The notes: generated from the sequence alone by a model not told the origin. Shown: positions 1 to 6,615, numbered from the stretch's first letter. The stretch: DNA of 6,767 nucleotides from Nitrospirota bacterium (GCA_005877535.1 VBOM01000006.1:1-6767); one strand, 5' to 3'. Program-made: numbers and translations.

Positions 1-299
1 AACAGCGGCTCGGCCCCGCTGACCACGATGTCGTTCACACACATGGCCACCAGATCGATCCCGACGGTATCGTGACGATCCGTGAGGAAGGCGATCTTCA
101 ATTTCGTCCCGACTCCATCGGTACCGGAGACAAGGACTGGTTCGGCATAGCGGTGGGCCTGCAGTTGAAACAATCCGCCAAACCCGCCAAGGTCCGTCAG
201 GACTTCCGGACGGAACGTCGATCGCACCAGTGGTGAAATACGGTCGACGAACTCGTCGCCCGCATCGATATCAACTCCTGCATCTCTATAGGTTGTCAT
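1..299 (-). CDS. purM: Phosphoribosylformylglycinamidine cyclo-ligase (AIR synthetase), N-terminal 99 codons, cut by window edge
   Basis: PurM converts FGAM to AIR with ATP in the cytoplasm, the fifth step of de novo purine synthesis. The visible part begins [18 protein letters not shown], the usual PurM opening, followed by the glycine-rich LGGFGGLF (residues 37-44), the nucleotide-site motif [11 protein letters not shown] (58-68) and [20 protein letters not shown] (80-99). All are hallmark PurM segments. About two thirds of the protein (family length about 340-350 aa) lies outside the window. An in-frame ATG at 311-309 would add four residues (MRAP), but it sits inside the predicted -10 box, so the ATG at 299-297 is preferred. 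There is no Shine-Dalgarno sequence before either start. The gene is separated from ntrX by about 320 bases of non-coding sequence and seems to have its own promoter. Identification is firm; the start is fairly sure. Confidence 0.95.
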   Translation of the reverse strand, partial: MTTYRDAGVDIDAGDEFVDRISPLVRSTFRPEVLTDLGGFGGLFQLQAHRYAEPVLVSGTDGVGTKLKIAFLTDRHDTVGIDLVAMCVNDIVVSGAEPL

Positions 300-309
300 A
301 GGAGCGCGC

Positions 310-339
310 ATCTTAGCGGAGGGCTGTCGCAGTGGTCAA
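310..339 (-). promoter_or_regulatory. Predicted sigma-70-type promoter of purM
   Basis: On the minus strand a -35 box TTGACC (339-334, five of six consensus bases) is followed after 18 bases by a -10 box TAAGAT (315-310, four of six). Only ten bases separate the -10 from the purM ATG at 299, so transcription should begin roughly three to five bases before the start codon. This would give an almost leaderless mRNA and would explain the missing Shine-Dalgarno sequence. It is a prediction by eye. Confidence 0.5.
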
Positions 340-621
340 CGCACAAGGACCAGGACTATTCGAGGGATGGCCTCAACTTTTCACCCACATCCCATTACAG
401 CGAGGCGGCTGGGATGGTCTCCACTGCGCGCATCCAACGAGGGCCTTCTGACTCCCCAATTTCCCCAGAGGGAGTAGGTAGATTGTTCCTCACTGCGCGC
501 ATCGAGCGACCACCGCTTTATCGTGGGGGCTCTGCGAGCAAGAAGAACAGTCTGCCTGCTCCCTCGCATCCTTCTGAGGCCGCGCGTTGCGCGAGCACAG
601 GAGATAATCAGTCCCCATCCA
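312..621. other. Gene-free stretch between ntrX and purM
   Basis: Apart from the purM promoter at its left end, this stretch holds no convincing gene. Short open frames exist on both strands (381-569 minus, 62 codons; 414-659 plus, 81 codons running into the ntrX 3' end), but neither has a ribosome site or a recognisable domain. Their Arg/Ser/Pro-rich translations look like read-through of repeat DNA. A short GC-rich hairpin (CGCG-TTG-CGCG, 583-593) lies about 30 bases past the ntrX stop but has no T-tract, so I do not call it a terminator. The whole block from about 361 to 600 resembles intergenic repeat sequence I recall from Nitrospira genomes; this is recall and was not checked. Confidence 0.6.
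418..509. repeat. Direct repeat pair flanking a small hairpin
   Basis: The 13-mer CACTGCGCGCATC occurs exactly at 422-434 and at 491-503, 69 bases apart. The match continues more weakly to 19 bases (17 identical, ending CGA). Between the copies is a perfect 6-bp stem, ACTCCC (451-456) with GGGAGT (470-475), around a 13-base loop. The 69-base period is a multiple of three, so the minus-strand open frame across it reads SLDARS twice. With only two units and dissimilar flanks it is not a CRISPR. It is probably part of a dispersed intergenic repeat family. Confidence 0.6.
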
Positions 622-2016
622 CTACGCTTCCGGCCGCATCTCTACATCCAGTAACTTGATTTTCCGATGGAGATGACTTCGTTCGATTTTCAGCTCTTCC
701 GCTGTGCGAGAAATGTTCCAATGATGCTCACGTAACTTTCGCGCGATATATTCTTTCTCAAACGCATTGCGGGCGTCCCTGAGCGAGTCATACGACTGCG
801 TGAAGAGTGGATTGACCGCGGGAGTCGCAGACTGGGTGGCCGGCCCAGCTGGACGCGCCTGCAACGAGAGCCCCACCTGCGCTGGATCGATGATAGGCCC
901 CGGCACCATGATCATCAATCGTTCGATCAGGTTCCGCAATTCTCGAATATTCCCCGGCCAGTCATATTGTTGAAACACCGCCATGGCCTCCGGCGAGATC
1001 TCTTTCATCCGCAACCCCTGCTCTTCCGCATGAACCTTCATGAAGTGGCGAATGAGTAGCGGGATGTCTTCTCGACGTTCCCTGAGCGGCGGCACGATAA
1101 TCGGCACCACGTTGAGCCGGTAGAAGAGGTCATCGCGAAACGTGCCTTTCTCAATTTCCTTGAGCAATTCCTTATTGGACGCGGCTAAAACACGGACGTC
1201 CACCTTGAGTAGCTTGGTCCCACCGACACGAGTGAATTGCTGTTCCTGTAATGCCCGCAATACCTTTGCCTGGGTGCTCAAGCTCATGTCGGCGATTTCG
1301 TCCAAAAACAGCGTGCCCCCGTCCGCCTGCTCGAACTGCCCGCGTTTCATCGAGGTCGCACCGGTAAAGGAGCCCTTTTCGTGTCCGAACAGCTCACTCT
1401 CGATCAAGGTTTCCGGGATGGCGGCACAGTTCACCGCCACAAACGGTCGACCGGCCCGTGCGCTCTGCAGATGGATCGCCCGCGCAACAAGTTCCTTCCC
1501 TGTCCCGTTCTCCCCTCCGATCAACACGCGGCTATTGGTCGGTCCGGCAGTCTCGATCAGCTGCCGCAATTGTTGCATCACGGGCGACTGTCCCACCAAC
1601 TCGAACTTCCGTTGGACTGTGGTCCGGAGCGTTCGATTCTCTTGTTCCAATCGGTATTGGTCCAAGGCATGTTTGACGCGCAGCGTGACATTCTCGAGCG
1701 ACAAGGGCTTTTCAATATAGTCATAGGCCCCCAGCTTGATCGCTTTGACTGCCGTTTCGATCGACCCGTGCCCGGACATCATCATCACTTGTGCCATCGG
1801 TATCAGTTCACGAATCCGGCGCAAGGTTTCCATGCCATCCAATTCCGGCATCCAGATATCGAGGAGCATGAGATCGGGGGGATCCATGGTGTAGACGCGC
1901 AACGCCTCCACGCCATTCTTGGCCACCACCACCTCATAACCTTCATCCTGCAGAATGCTGGTTAAGGATGTGAGAATCGGCTCTTCGTCATCCACAATTA
2001 AAATCGATGCAGACAT
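622..2016 (-). CDS. ntrX: NtrX-type sigma-54-dependent response regulator
   Basis: This 464-aa cytoplasmic enhancer-binding regulator has three domains. The receiver (about 3-120) has acidic pocket D9/D10, phospho-acceptor D53, S81 and K103. The AAA+ sigma-54 interaction domain (about 138-370) has Walker A GENGTGKE (168-175), Walker B GGTLFLDEI (233-241), arginine-finger segment FRDDLFYRLNV (293-303) and WPGNIREL (353-360). A linker leads to a Fis-type helix-turn-helix (about 412-456). The sigma-54 contact loop reads GSFTGA (215-220) instead of GAFTGA. The start is well fixed: an in-frame TGA lies 12 bases upstream and GGAG (2024-2021) sits four bases before the ATG. It follows ntrY by 92 bases on the same strand and is the cognate partner by position. 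NtrX rather than NtrC or AtoC is inferred mainly from the NtrY neighbour. The regulon is unknown. Confidence 0.9.
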   Translation of the reverse strand: MSASILIVDDEEPILTSLTSILQDEGYEVVVAKNGVEALRVYTMDPPDLMLLDIWMPELDGMETLRRIRELIPMAQVMMMSGHGSIETAVKAIKLGAYDYIEKPLSLENVTLRVKHALDQYRLEQENRTLRTTVQRKFELVGQSPVMQQLRQLIETAGPTNSRVLIGGENGTGKELVARAIHLQSARAGRPFVAVNCAAIPETLIESELFGHEKGSFTGATSMKRGQFEQADGGTLFLDEIADMSLSTQAKVLRALQEQQFTRVGGTKLLKVDVRVLAASNKELLKEIEKGTFRDDLFYRLNVVPIIVPPLRERREDIPLLIRHFMKVHAEEQGLRMKEISPEAMAVFQQYDWPGNIRELRNLIERLMIMVPGPIIDPAQVGLSLQARPAGPATQSATPAVNPLFTQSYDSLRDARNAFEKEYIARKLREHHWNISRTAEELKIERSHLHRKIKLLDVEMRPEA

Positions 2017-2048
2017 AGCGCTCCGTCAGGCGTTAAACATTAGGCATA

Positions 2049-2088
2049 AGGGGTTCCGGAGCAGCACAGTATTGGCTGCCGTACCCCT
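2049..2088 (-). promoter_or_regulatory. Possible RNA hairpin between ntrY and ntrX
   Basis: The 92-base gap contains AGGGGT (2049-2054) pairing perfectly with ACCCCT (2083-2088), and inside it GCAGC (2061-2065) pairing with GCTGC (2075-2079) around a 9-base loop. GTACCCCT is also directly repeated (2081-2088 and 2094-2101), so a second copy of the outer arm could compete for pairing. No T-tract follows on the minus strand, which argues against a terminator. It could tune ntrX translation or processing of a ntrY-ntrX mRNA; that role is inference. Confidence 0.35.
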
Positions 2089-2108
2089 CCCCCGTACCCC
2101 TGGCATGG

Positions 2109-4460
2109 TTAGACTGGCAATTCGAACGTGAACACGGCCCCTTTCGGTTGATTCTGGCTTGCATGAATCTGTCCTTCGTGATCGGTAATGATGCGCCGCA
2201 CGATCGCCAGTCCCAGCCCCGTTCCCGTCTTCTTCCGCGTGAAGTATGGCACAAACAGTTTTTCCCGGCCTTCCGGCGCAATGCCCGGGCCTTCATCCGC
2301 CACGCTCACGACGGCCAGCCGACGTTTGGCATCATGCTTAGTCGAGAGCCACACCCGCCCCTTGTGTTGCATCGCCTGAATCGCGTTGTCCAGCAGATTG
2401 ACCATCACCCGCTTGAGCTGCTCTCGGTCGAAATTGAGCGACGGGAGATCTTGGTCCAACGATACGATCAGTTCCACATCCTTGTGGGCCCCTCGATAGA
2501 GCGCCGTGACTTCGTTAATCATATCGTGGAGCGACTGATGTGCCATCTGCGGAGTCGGCAGTCGGGCAAACTTCGAAAATTCATCGACCATATGCTTGAG
2601 ACTCGTCACTTCGTTGACGATCACGTTGGATGCCTCATCAAAGATCGTCTCGAAATCAGGCGACTTCTCGAAAAACTTCTTCCGCAAACGCTGAGCGGAC
2701 AATTGGATGGGCGTCAATGGGTTCTTAATCTCGTGCGCCACCCGCCGCGCCACCTCCTGCCACGCCGCCACTTTTTGAGCCTTGATCAACTCAGTGAGAT
2801 CTTCGAACACCAGCACGATTCCGAGGTCCTTATTTGTTTCATCCTTCATACGCGATCCATTAAGCCCGATGGTCAAGAATCTGCCGTCGATCTCCATCGG
2901 ACCTTCGAGAGCCAGCGTATCGCGCTGATCGGCCAACATCCGATCATAGACCGTCTGGAACAGATCGAGTCTAAACTCTTTGAACACCTCATTGGCCGGT
3001 CTGCTACGAAATCGATCAGCTGCAAGGCCAAGGATCCGTTCACCGGACGGATTGAAATTCGTGATCAGGCCGTTCTTATCGATGGAAAGCAAGCCCGCGG
3101 CGATCGTTTCGACCACCGTCTCGATATAGGCCCTGCGGCGATCAAGTTCAAGATTGCTGTGGCGCAACGAGATATTGGCCGCTTCGATCTCGGACTTACT
3201 TCCCTGCAGATCCGATGTCATACGGTTGAATGAATCGATTAATGTGCCGATTTCATCGGTTGCCTTGGCCTCGATCCGGACAGAGAGATCCCCTTGGGCA
3301 ATGGCTTCCGTCGCCTCAGCCAACCGTTGAATCGGCACCGTGATGCTCCGCGCGACATAAAACCCAAACCAGGTCGCTCCGAACAAAATGAGGACTGTGA
3401 TGACAGCAACGAAGAGATAGGCCCCAGCCTTGATCGGATTTTTCATGGCCTTGGTCTGTTTATACTCGTCGTACTGATGGCCGATCCCTTCCATTTTCGC
3501 CAGCAACGATTCAGGTACGTAGGCCTCCACCACCACTACCCCACCGATCTCGCCACCACGCTCGCTTGCCGCGATCGGGGCGGCAGCCCGTACTAAGCGC
3601 CCTGTTTGGGCCTCCTGCACCGCATTCACTTCATGCTTCCCGTTGATCACTTGGAGCACCAGTTGGCCGATCGGTAGATCGAGAGCCGATGAGGGGACGT
3701 CGAGATCAAGCGCCTTGGTGAGTGTTTCCATTTTGGCCGAAAAGACTTCAATTCCCGCTACGCCGAATTCTGCCCGCTTACGTGCCATCGCAGCCACCAG
3801 CAAATCACGTTGTTCCGCCATCAACATGTCTTCCCGATAAATTTCATGGCTAATGGCTCTGGCACTGTTCACAGCCAGGGTAATGTGACCGGCGTGCTGC
3901 ATCCGCGCCACGTCATACGAATCCCGCATGACCTGCTCAATCTGATCGCTGAACCACACATCCACGGCCTTATTCACCAGCCCACTCGCAACCAGCGCAA
4001 GGAGCACCGTCGGAACGAGAGAAAAACCGATGAATGCCGCCACCAACTTGGTTCGAAATCCCGACCCGAATAGTCGATGCCGCCGCTCGAAATAGGCCTT
4101 GATGAGGTTGCGGGAGAGCAGCAGCAGCAGGACAACAAACCCGATCAGATCGAGGTTGAGGAGGAGGAGCACGAACGCGTAGCTGGTCGTCGGCAGAAAG
4201 GAATCCGTTTCCTCACCACCGGGAGCCACGACCTGAGAATAGTAAAAGGTCAGCGCCAGACAGGGGAGCAGCAGAATGAGGACGATCCAGACAGGCCGCA
4301 AATGCATCTGCCCGCGTTCCGGCTCCGCAGTTGGCCCGGATCGCCGTGAAGACCGGCCAGCCACGGCAAGAGGCGGTGCGACCCCGGTCACGGAACCACG
4401 GTCCGCCTTTGCCCCTGACAGAGAGCCTGTGGCCTTCTTGGTATCACTCACATCCGGCAT
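2109..4460 (-). CDS. ntrY: NtrY-type membrane sensor histidine kinase
   Basis: This 783-aa inner-membrane kinase probably phosphorylates NtrX. In order: a polar, low-complexity cytoplasmic N-terminus (1-54); TM1 (about 56-77), TM2 (about 94-116) and TM3 (about 138-163); an extracytoplasmic sensor region (about 164-345); TM4 (about 346-369); HAMP (about 366-420); PAS (about 445-560); HisKA with VAHEIKNPLTP and phospho-accepting H576; and the HATPase with N box NLLDNAIQAM (N688, N692), G1 DEGPGIAP (722-729), F box PYFTRK and G2 GTGLGLAIV (746-754). This is the classic NtrY layout and every catalytic motif is present. The start is less sure. The ATG at 4460 has GGGG directly against it, which is poor spacing for a ribosome site. 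GTG at codon 4 or ATG at codon 52 (4307) are alternatives; starting at codon 52 would remove the polar extension and leave the membrane segments whole. The sensed signal is unknown. Confidence 0.92.
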   Translation of the reverse strand: MPDVSDTKKATGSLSGAKADRGSVTGVAPPLAVAGRSSRRSGPTAEPERGQMHLRPVWIVLILLLPCLALTFYYSQVVAPGGEETDSFLPTTSYAFVLLLLNLDLIGFVVLLLLLSRNLIKAYFERRHRLFGSGFRTKLVAAFIGFSLVPTVLLALVASGLVNKAVDVWFSDQIEQVMRDSYDVARMQHAGHITLAVNSARAISHEIYREDMLMAEQRDLLVAAMARKRAEFGVAGIEVFSAKMETLTKALDLDVPSSALDLPIGQLVLQVINGKHEVNAVQEAQTGRLVRAAAPIAASERGGEIGGVVVVEAYVPESLLAKMEGIGHQYDEYKQTKAMKNPIKAGAYLFVAVITVLILFGATWFGFYVARSITVPIQRLAEATEAIAQGDLSVRIEAKATDEIGTLIDSFNRMTSDLQGSKSEIEAANISLRHSNLELDRRRAYIETVVETIAAGLLSIDKNGLITNFNPSGERILGLAADRFRSRPANEVFKEFRLDLFQTVYDRMLADQRDTLALEGPMEIDGRFLTIGLNGSRMKDETNKDLGIVLVFEDLTELIKAQKVAAWQEVARRVAHEIKNPLTPIQLSAQRLRKKFFEKSPDFETIFDEASNVIVNEVTSLKHMVDEFSKFARLPTPQMAHQSLHDMINEVTALYRGAHKDVELIVSLDQDLPSLNFDREQLKRVMVNLLDNAIQAMQHKGRVWLSTKHDAKRRLAVVSVADEGPGIAPEGREKLFVPYFTRKKTGTGLGLAIVRRIITDHEGQIHASQNQPKGAVFTFELPV

Positions 4461-4487
4461 CCCCGATTGTCGGCGCCACGACGTATG

Positions 4488-4532
4488 AAAAAAAGAATAA
4501 TCACTTTCACCGAATCAGGGGAGCGTCTCCCC
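4488..4532 (-). promoter_or_regulatory. Hairpin plus detached T-tract in the ntrY leader
   Basis: In the 135-base gap between the DUF1844 stop and the ntrY start, the minus strand carries a perfect 6-bp stem, GGGGAG/CTCCCC, with a 3-base loop (4532-4518). It is followed 23 bases later by a run of seven Ts (4494-4488). The distance is too great for a standard intrinsic terminator. It may be a weak attenuator or an mRNA stability element. I found no convincing -35/-10 pair for ntrY here. Confidence 0.25.
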
Positions 4533-4595
4533 ACATCGCAGCAACCTTGGTGGCTGACAGACACGTCTGGGGTCGACAGGCGGCAGGGGGTATAA

Positions 4596-4988
4596 CTATT
4601 TGGCAGCCAAACTCACGTACTTCATTCGAAGGGCGTAGAGCATATCCCGCAGCACCGCTTGTTCTTCCGTCGTGAGATTGCCCTTGGTCTTCTCTTCCAA
4701 GACCGAGAGCAAGTCGATAATGTCTTTCGCTTGCGGCAGATTCGGCGGCATCGGGGGCTGCTGGGGATCGAGCTGCTCCCCCATCAACATCAGCGAGGAG
4801 CTGCCCAGTGAAATGACGAAGGATGAAAAAGTGACGGGAATTCCCGAACCCTGGTGCGGATCAGCAGGTGTTGCCTGCTCGTGGGGCTGTATCCCTGACG
4901 CGGCAGGCGAAGTAGTGGAGGGATGGTCGGTTCCGCTCCCGCCACGCCGATCCCGAACGACAAATCCTTGTTCCTGTTCTGCGGCCAC
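4596..4988 (-). CDS. DUF1844 domain protein, function unknown
   Basis: A 130-aa soluble protein starting at GTG. The ribosome site GGGAG (5001-4997) lies eight bases upstream, which supports this start. It opens with FVVRDRR (9-15), then a Ser/Pro/Gly/Gln-rich linker (about 16-50). The conserved core (about 54-125) contains FSSFVISLGSSSLMLMGE (54-71), PNLPQAKDIIDLLSVLEEKTKGN (segment 82-104) and a C-terminal helix ending LRDMLYALRMKYV (113-125). This pattern matches DUF1844, a small family common in Deltaproteobacteria, Acidobacteria and Nitrospirota with no established biochemical role that I know of. There is no signal peptide. It sits co-directionally upstream of ntrY and diverges from mazG. 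Whether it shares a transcript with ntrY is uncertain because of the 135-base gap. Confidence 0.85.
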   Translation of the reverse strand: MAAEQEQGFVVRDRRGGSGTDHPSTTSPAASGIQPHEQATPADPHQGSGIPVTFSSFVISLGSSSLMLMGEQLDPQQPPMPPNLPQAKDIIDLLSVLEEKTKGNLTTEEQAVLRDMLYALRMKYVSLAAK

Positions 4989-5023
4989 AGGCCTTTCTCC
5001 CGCTCCAGATGCAGCGACCGTAC

Positions 5024-5034
5024 CCTATCATAGG
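5024..5034 (-). promoter_or_regulatory. Possible -10 box and overlapping palindrome for the DUF1844 gene
   Basis: TATGAT on the minus strand (5032-5027, five of six -10 bases) lies about 40 bases upstream of the GTG start. It is embedded in the 11-base perfect palindrome CCTATCATAGG (5024-5034), which could be a small operator. No good -35 is found at 16-18 bases (CGGCTT at 17), so the call is weak. Confidence 0.3.
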
Positions 5035-5064
5035 CCCTAGAGAGGCGCAAGCCGCGCGGGTCAA

Positions 5065-5092
5065 TTGAAGCCTGTTGAGAACCGAGTATAAT
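5065..5092 (+). promoter_or_regulatory. Sigma-70-type promoter of mazG
   Basis: The -35 box TTGAAG (5065-5070, four of six) is followed after 16 bases by a perfect -10 box TATAAT (5087-5092). Transcription should start near 5098-5100. That leaves about 28 bases of leader before the ATG at 5127 but only about ten before the ATG at 5109, which helps choose the start. Confidence 0.65.
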
Positions 5093-5116
5093 GAGCGTCT
5101 AATTCCGTATGACCAT

Positions 5117-5121
5117 GAGGG
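5117..5121 (+). promoter_or_regulatory. Ribosome binding site deciding the mazG start
   Basis: GAGGG lies five bases before the ATG at 5127. Neither earlier in-frame ATG (5109, 5115) has a purine-rich site at a suitable distance, so translation most likely begins at 5127. Confidence 0.6.
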
Positions 5122-5126
5122 CCACG

Positions 5127-6008
5127 ATGTCGGAACGATTTCATAAACTGGTCAACTTGATGGCCGCGTTGCGCGCGCCGGACGGATGCCCCTGGGACCG
5201 CAAGCAAACGCATGAGTCACTGAAACCCTATCTTCTCGAAGAAACCTATGAAGTGTTAGAAGTTCTCGACCGACAGGACCGTGCCAAACTCCCGGAGGAA
5301 CTGGGCGATGTGCTGTTGCAAGTGCTCTTTCATTGTCAGATCGCTTCAGAGACCGGCAGCTTTACCATCGAGGACGTACTTGAACAACTGGGTGACAAAC
5401 TGATTCGACGGCACCCCCACGTATTTGGAAATGGGGCTGCAGACCCGATTCCGACGAACGCCGACCAGGTAGTCGCGCGATGGGAAGAGATCAAACGGAC
5501 GGAACGGCAGGCTTCCGGGCGACCAGACTCAGTGCTCGACGGCGTGCCGCAAACCTTGCCGGCCCTCCTGAGGGCCTATCAACTTCAAGCGCGCGCCTCC
5601 CGCGTCGGCTTCGATTGGGCCCACGACGCGAAAGGCTTTGATCAGGTCCTCGGCAAGATTGAGGAGGAAATCCAGGAGCTCCGTGTCGCAATCCGAGCCC
5701 CCGCGTCGAACCAGACGGAGCCCAACGCCGGTGCCGCAACAGTTCGACAATCGCAGATCGTCGCGGAGTTCGGCGACGTGGTGTTTTCACTCGTGAATCT
5801 CGCCCGCTTCATTAAAGTGAACCCGGAAGACGCCTTGCGGCAAGCCGCGAACCGATTCGTCGAACGATTTCAATTCATCGAAGCCCAGGCGGCCGCGTCG
5901 GGCCGTGAGGTTGGAGAACTTTCGTTTGCAGAAATGGATCGACTGTGGGACGAAGCCAAGAAACAGAATCCTGCCACTGCTACCGAGGAACGCCGTCATG
6001 AGCGATGA
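5127..6008 (+). CDS. mazG: Nucleoside triphosphate pyrophosphohydrolase MazG
   Basis: MazG hydrolyses (d)NTPs to the monophosphate and pyrophosphate in the cytoplasm, as house-cleaning of the nucleotide pool. From the ATG at 5127 the protein is 293 aa and starts MSERFHKLVNLMAALR. The N-terminal domain shows GCPWD (20-24), the metal-binding helices EETYEVLE (38-45) and EELGDVLLQV (57-66), and HPHVFG (96-101) with RWEEIK (118-123). The C-terminal domain shows RVGFDW (159-164), KIEEEIQEL (177-185) and EFGDVVFSLVNLAR (214-227). Both MazG repeats keep their acidic residues. An extra Ala/Asn/Thr-rich stretch (about 192-208) lies between the helices of the second domain, which helps make it longer than the 263-aa E. 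coli enzyme. Two upstream in-frame ATGs (5109, 5115) would add six or four residues but lack a ribosome site. The 3' end overlaps the next gene by 11 bases. Confidence 0.95.
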   Translation: MSERFHKLVNLMAALRAPDGCPWDRKQTHESLKPYLLEETYEVLEVLDRQDRAKLPEELGDVLLQVLFHCQIASETGSFTIEDVLEQLGDKLIRRHPHVFGNGAADPIPTNADQVVARWEEIKRTERQASGRPDSVLDGVPQTLPALLRAYQLQARASRVGFDWAHDAKGFDQVLGKIEEEIQELRVAIRAPASNQTEPNAGAATVRQSQIVAEFGDVVFSLVNLARFIKVNPEDALRQAANRFVERFQFIEAQAAASGREVGELSFAEMDRLWDEAKKQNPATATEERRHER

Positions 6009-6615
6009 GCCACACCCCTACGAAGAAGGGAAACGTGCCGGAATCCATCCCTTGATCGTCATCGTAGGCATTTTGTTAGGACTCTGGCTTTTTGTGTACC
6101 TCATCGTGCCCAGCTCGAAGAACAAACAAGCCACCGGAACGGAAGGACCGACCGGGCCGATCGTCGAAGATCTCGAAGCGGCGCCTGTGCTTTTCAAAGT
6201 GCAGGCAACCGTCTCGGACATGAACGCCATCAGTCTCACTGTCCCTCCAGAAGCGACCGACAGTCAAGTCGTCGGGCTCCTGAAGCGGTTTAAACATGAT
6301 CGGCTTGCCGGCACCCTGACCGAACTCCTGCCAGCCACCACGCCCGGCCATAAACTGGGGGACCACGCAGTTGCCGACATCTACATTGTGTCCGATGCCC
6401 AGTACGCGCAGCCTGACGTAATCCGCATCCTGACCCGGGGCGCGCACGCACCGGGCAACCTGTATCCCCAGGTCGTTCCCTTCGAAGTGGCGATGGAAGC
6501 AATCCGCGGGCACTATCGAATCGATCTCAACGACACCGGCAATCCCGACAGTGCCTCCCTCGGCTTTGCCGACGAGTCGGGGGTGCACTCGCGTCAGTAT
6601 CGAAAAATCTTCTGA
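5998..6615 (+). CDS. Uncharacterised single-pass membrane protein
   Basis: I do not recognise this 205-aa protein. It has a short polar N-terminus with K12/R13, one transmembrane segment (about 18-38, rich in Ile/Val/Leu) and a Gly/Thr/Pro linker (about 39-58). A soluble domain (about 60-205) follows that should lie outside the cytoplasm by the positive-inside rule. Notable segments are ILTRGAHAPGNLYP (144-157), FEVAMEAIRGHYRIDL (162-177) and the C-terminal LGFADESGVHSRQYRKIF (188-205). There are no cysteines, no lipobox and no obvious catalytic motif. The ATG at 5998 is preceded by GAGGA (5985-5989) eight bases upstream. The frame stays open back to 5905, but inside mazG, so the later start is chosen. 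Its 11-base overlap with mazG implies co-transcription and probable translational coupling. A link to nucleotide metabolism is not shown. Confidence 0.8.
   Translation: MSDEPHPYEEGKRAGIHPLIVIVGILLGLWLFVYLIVPSSKNKQATGTEGPTGPIVEDLEAAPVLFKVQATVSDMNAISLTVPPEATDSQVVGLLKRFKHDRLAGTLTELLPATTPGHKLGDHAVADIYIVSDAQYAQPDVIRILTRGAHAPGNLYPQVVPFEVAMEAIRGHYRIDLNDTGNPDSASLGFADESGVHSRQYRKIF

Noticed and set aside
422..503. CRISPR-like repeat arrangement
   Set aside because: Only two short repeat copies, no series of regular spacers and no cas genes.
381..569. 62-codon minus-strand frame with two SLDARS repeats
   Set aside because: There is no ribosome site or domain, and the repetition follows from the DNA direct repeat. 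It is better treated as repeat DNA than as a gene.
1142..1965. Two plus-strand open frames of about 190 codons (1142-1720, 1381-1965)
   Set aside because: Both are antisense to the NtrX receiver and AAA+ domains, with no ribosome site or domain.
2081..2101. G-quadruplex on the minus strand
   Set aside because: Only three G-runs of four or more are present; the fourth nearby run has two Gs, so the canonical motif is not met.
2148..3233. 361-codon open frame on the plus strand
   Set aside because: It lies entirely antisense to the kinase part of ntrY, whose conserved motifs fix the real frame. The Arg/His/Leu-rich translation has no recognisable domain and is a GC-driven shadow.
4518..4532. 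Intrinsic terminator after the DUF1844 gene
   Set aside because: The hairpin is sound, but the T-run is 23 bases away rather than adjacent.
5041..5090. Sigma-54 (-24/-12) promoter upstream of the DUF1844-ntrYX unit
   Set aside because: No site with the required GG and GC at the right spacing was found; the best candidate lacks the -24 GG.
5905..5997. 31-codon N-terminal extension of the membrane protein
   Set aside because: It lies wholly inside mazG in another frame, while a good ribosome site precedes the ATG at 5998.
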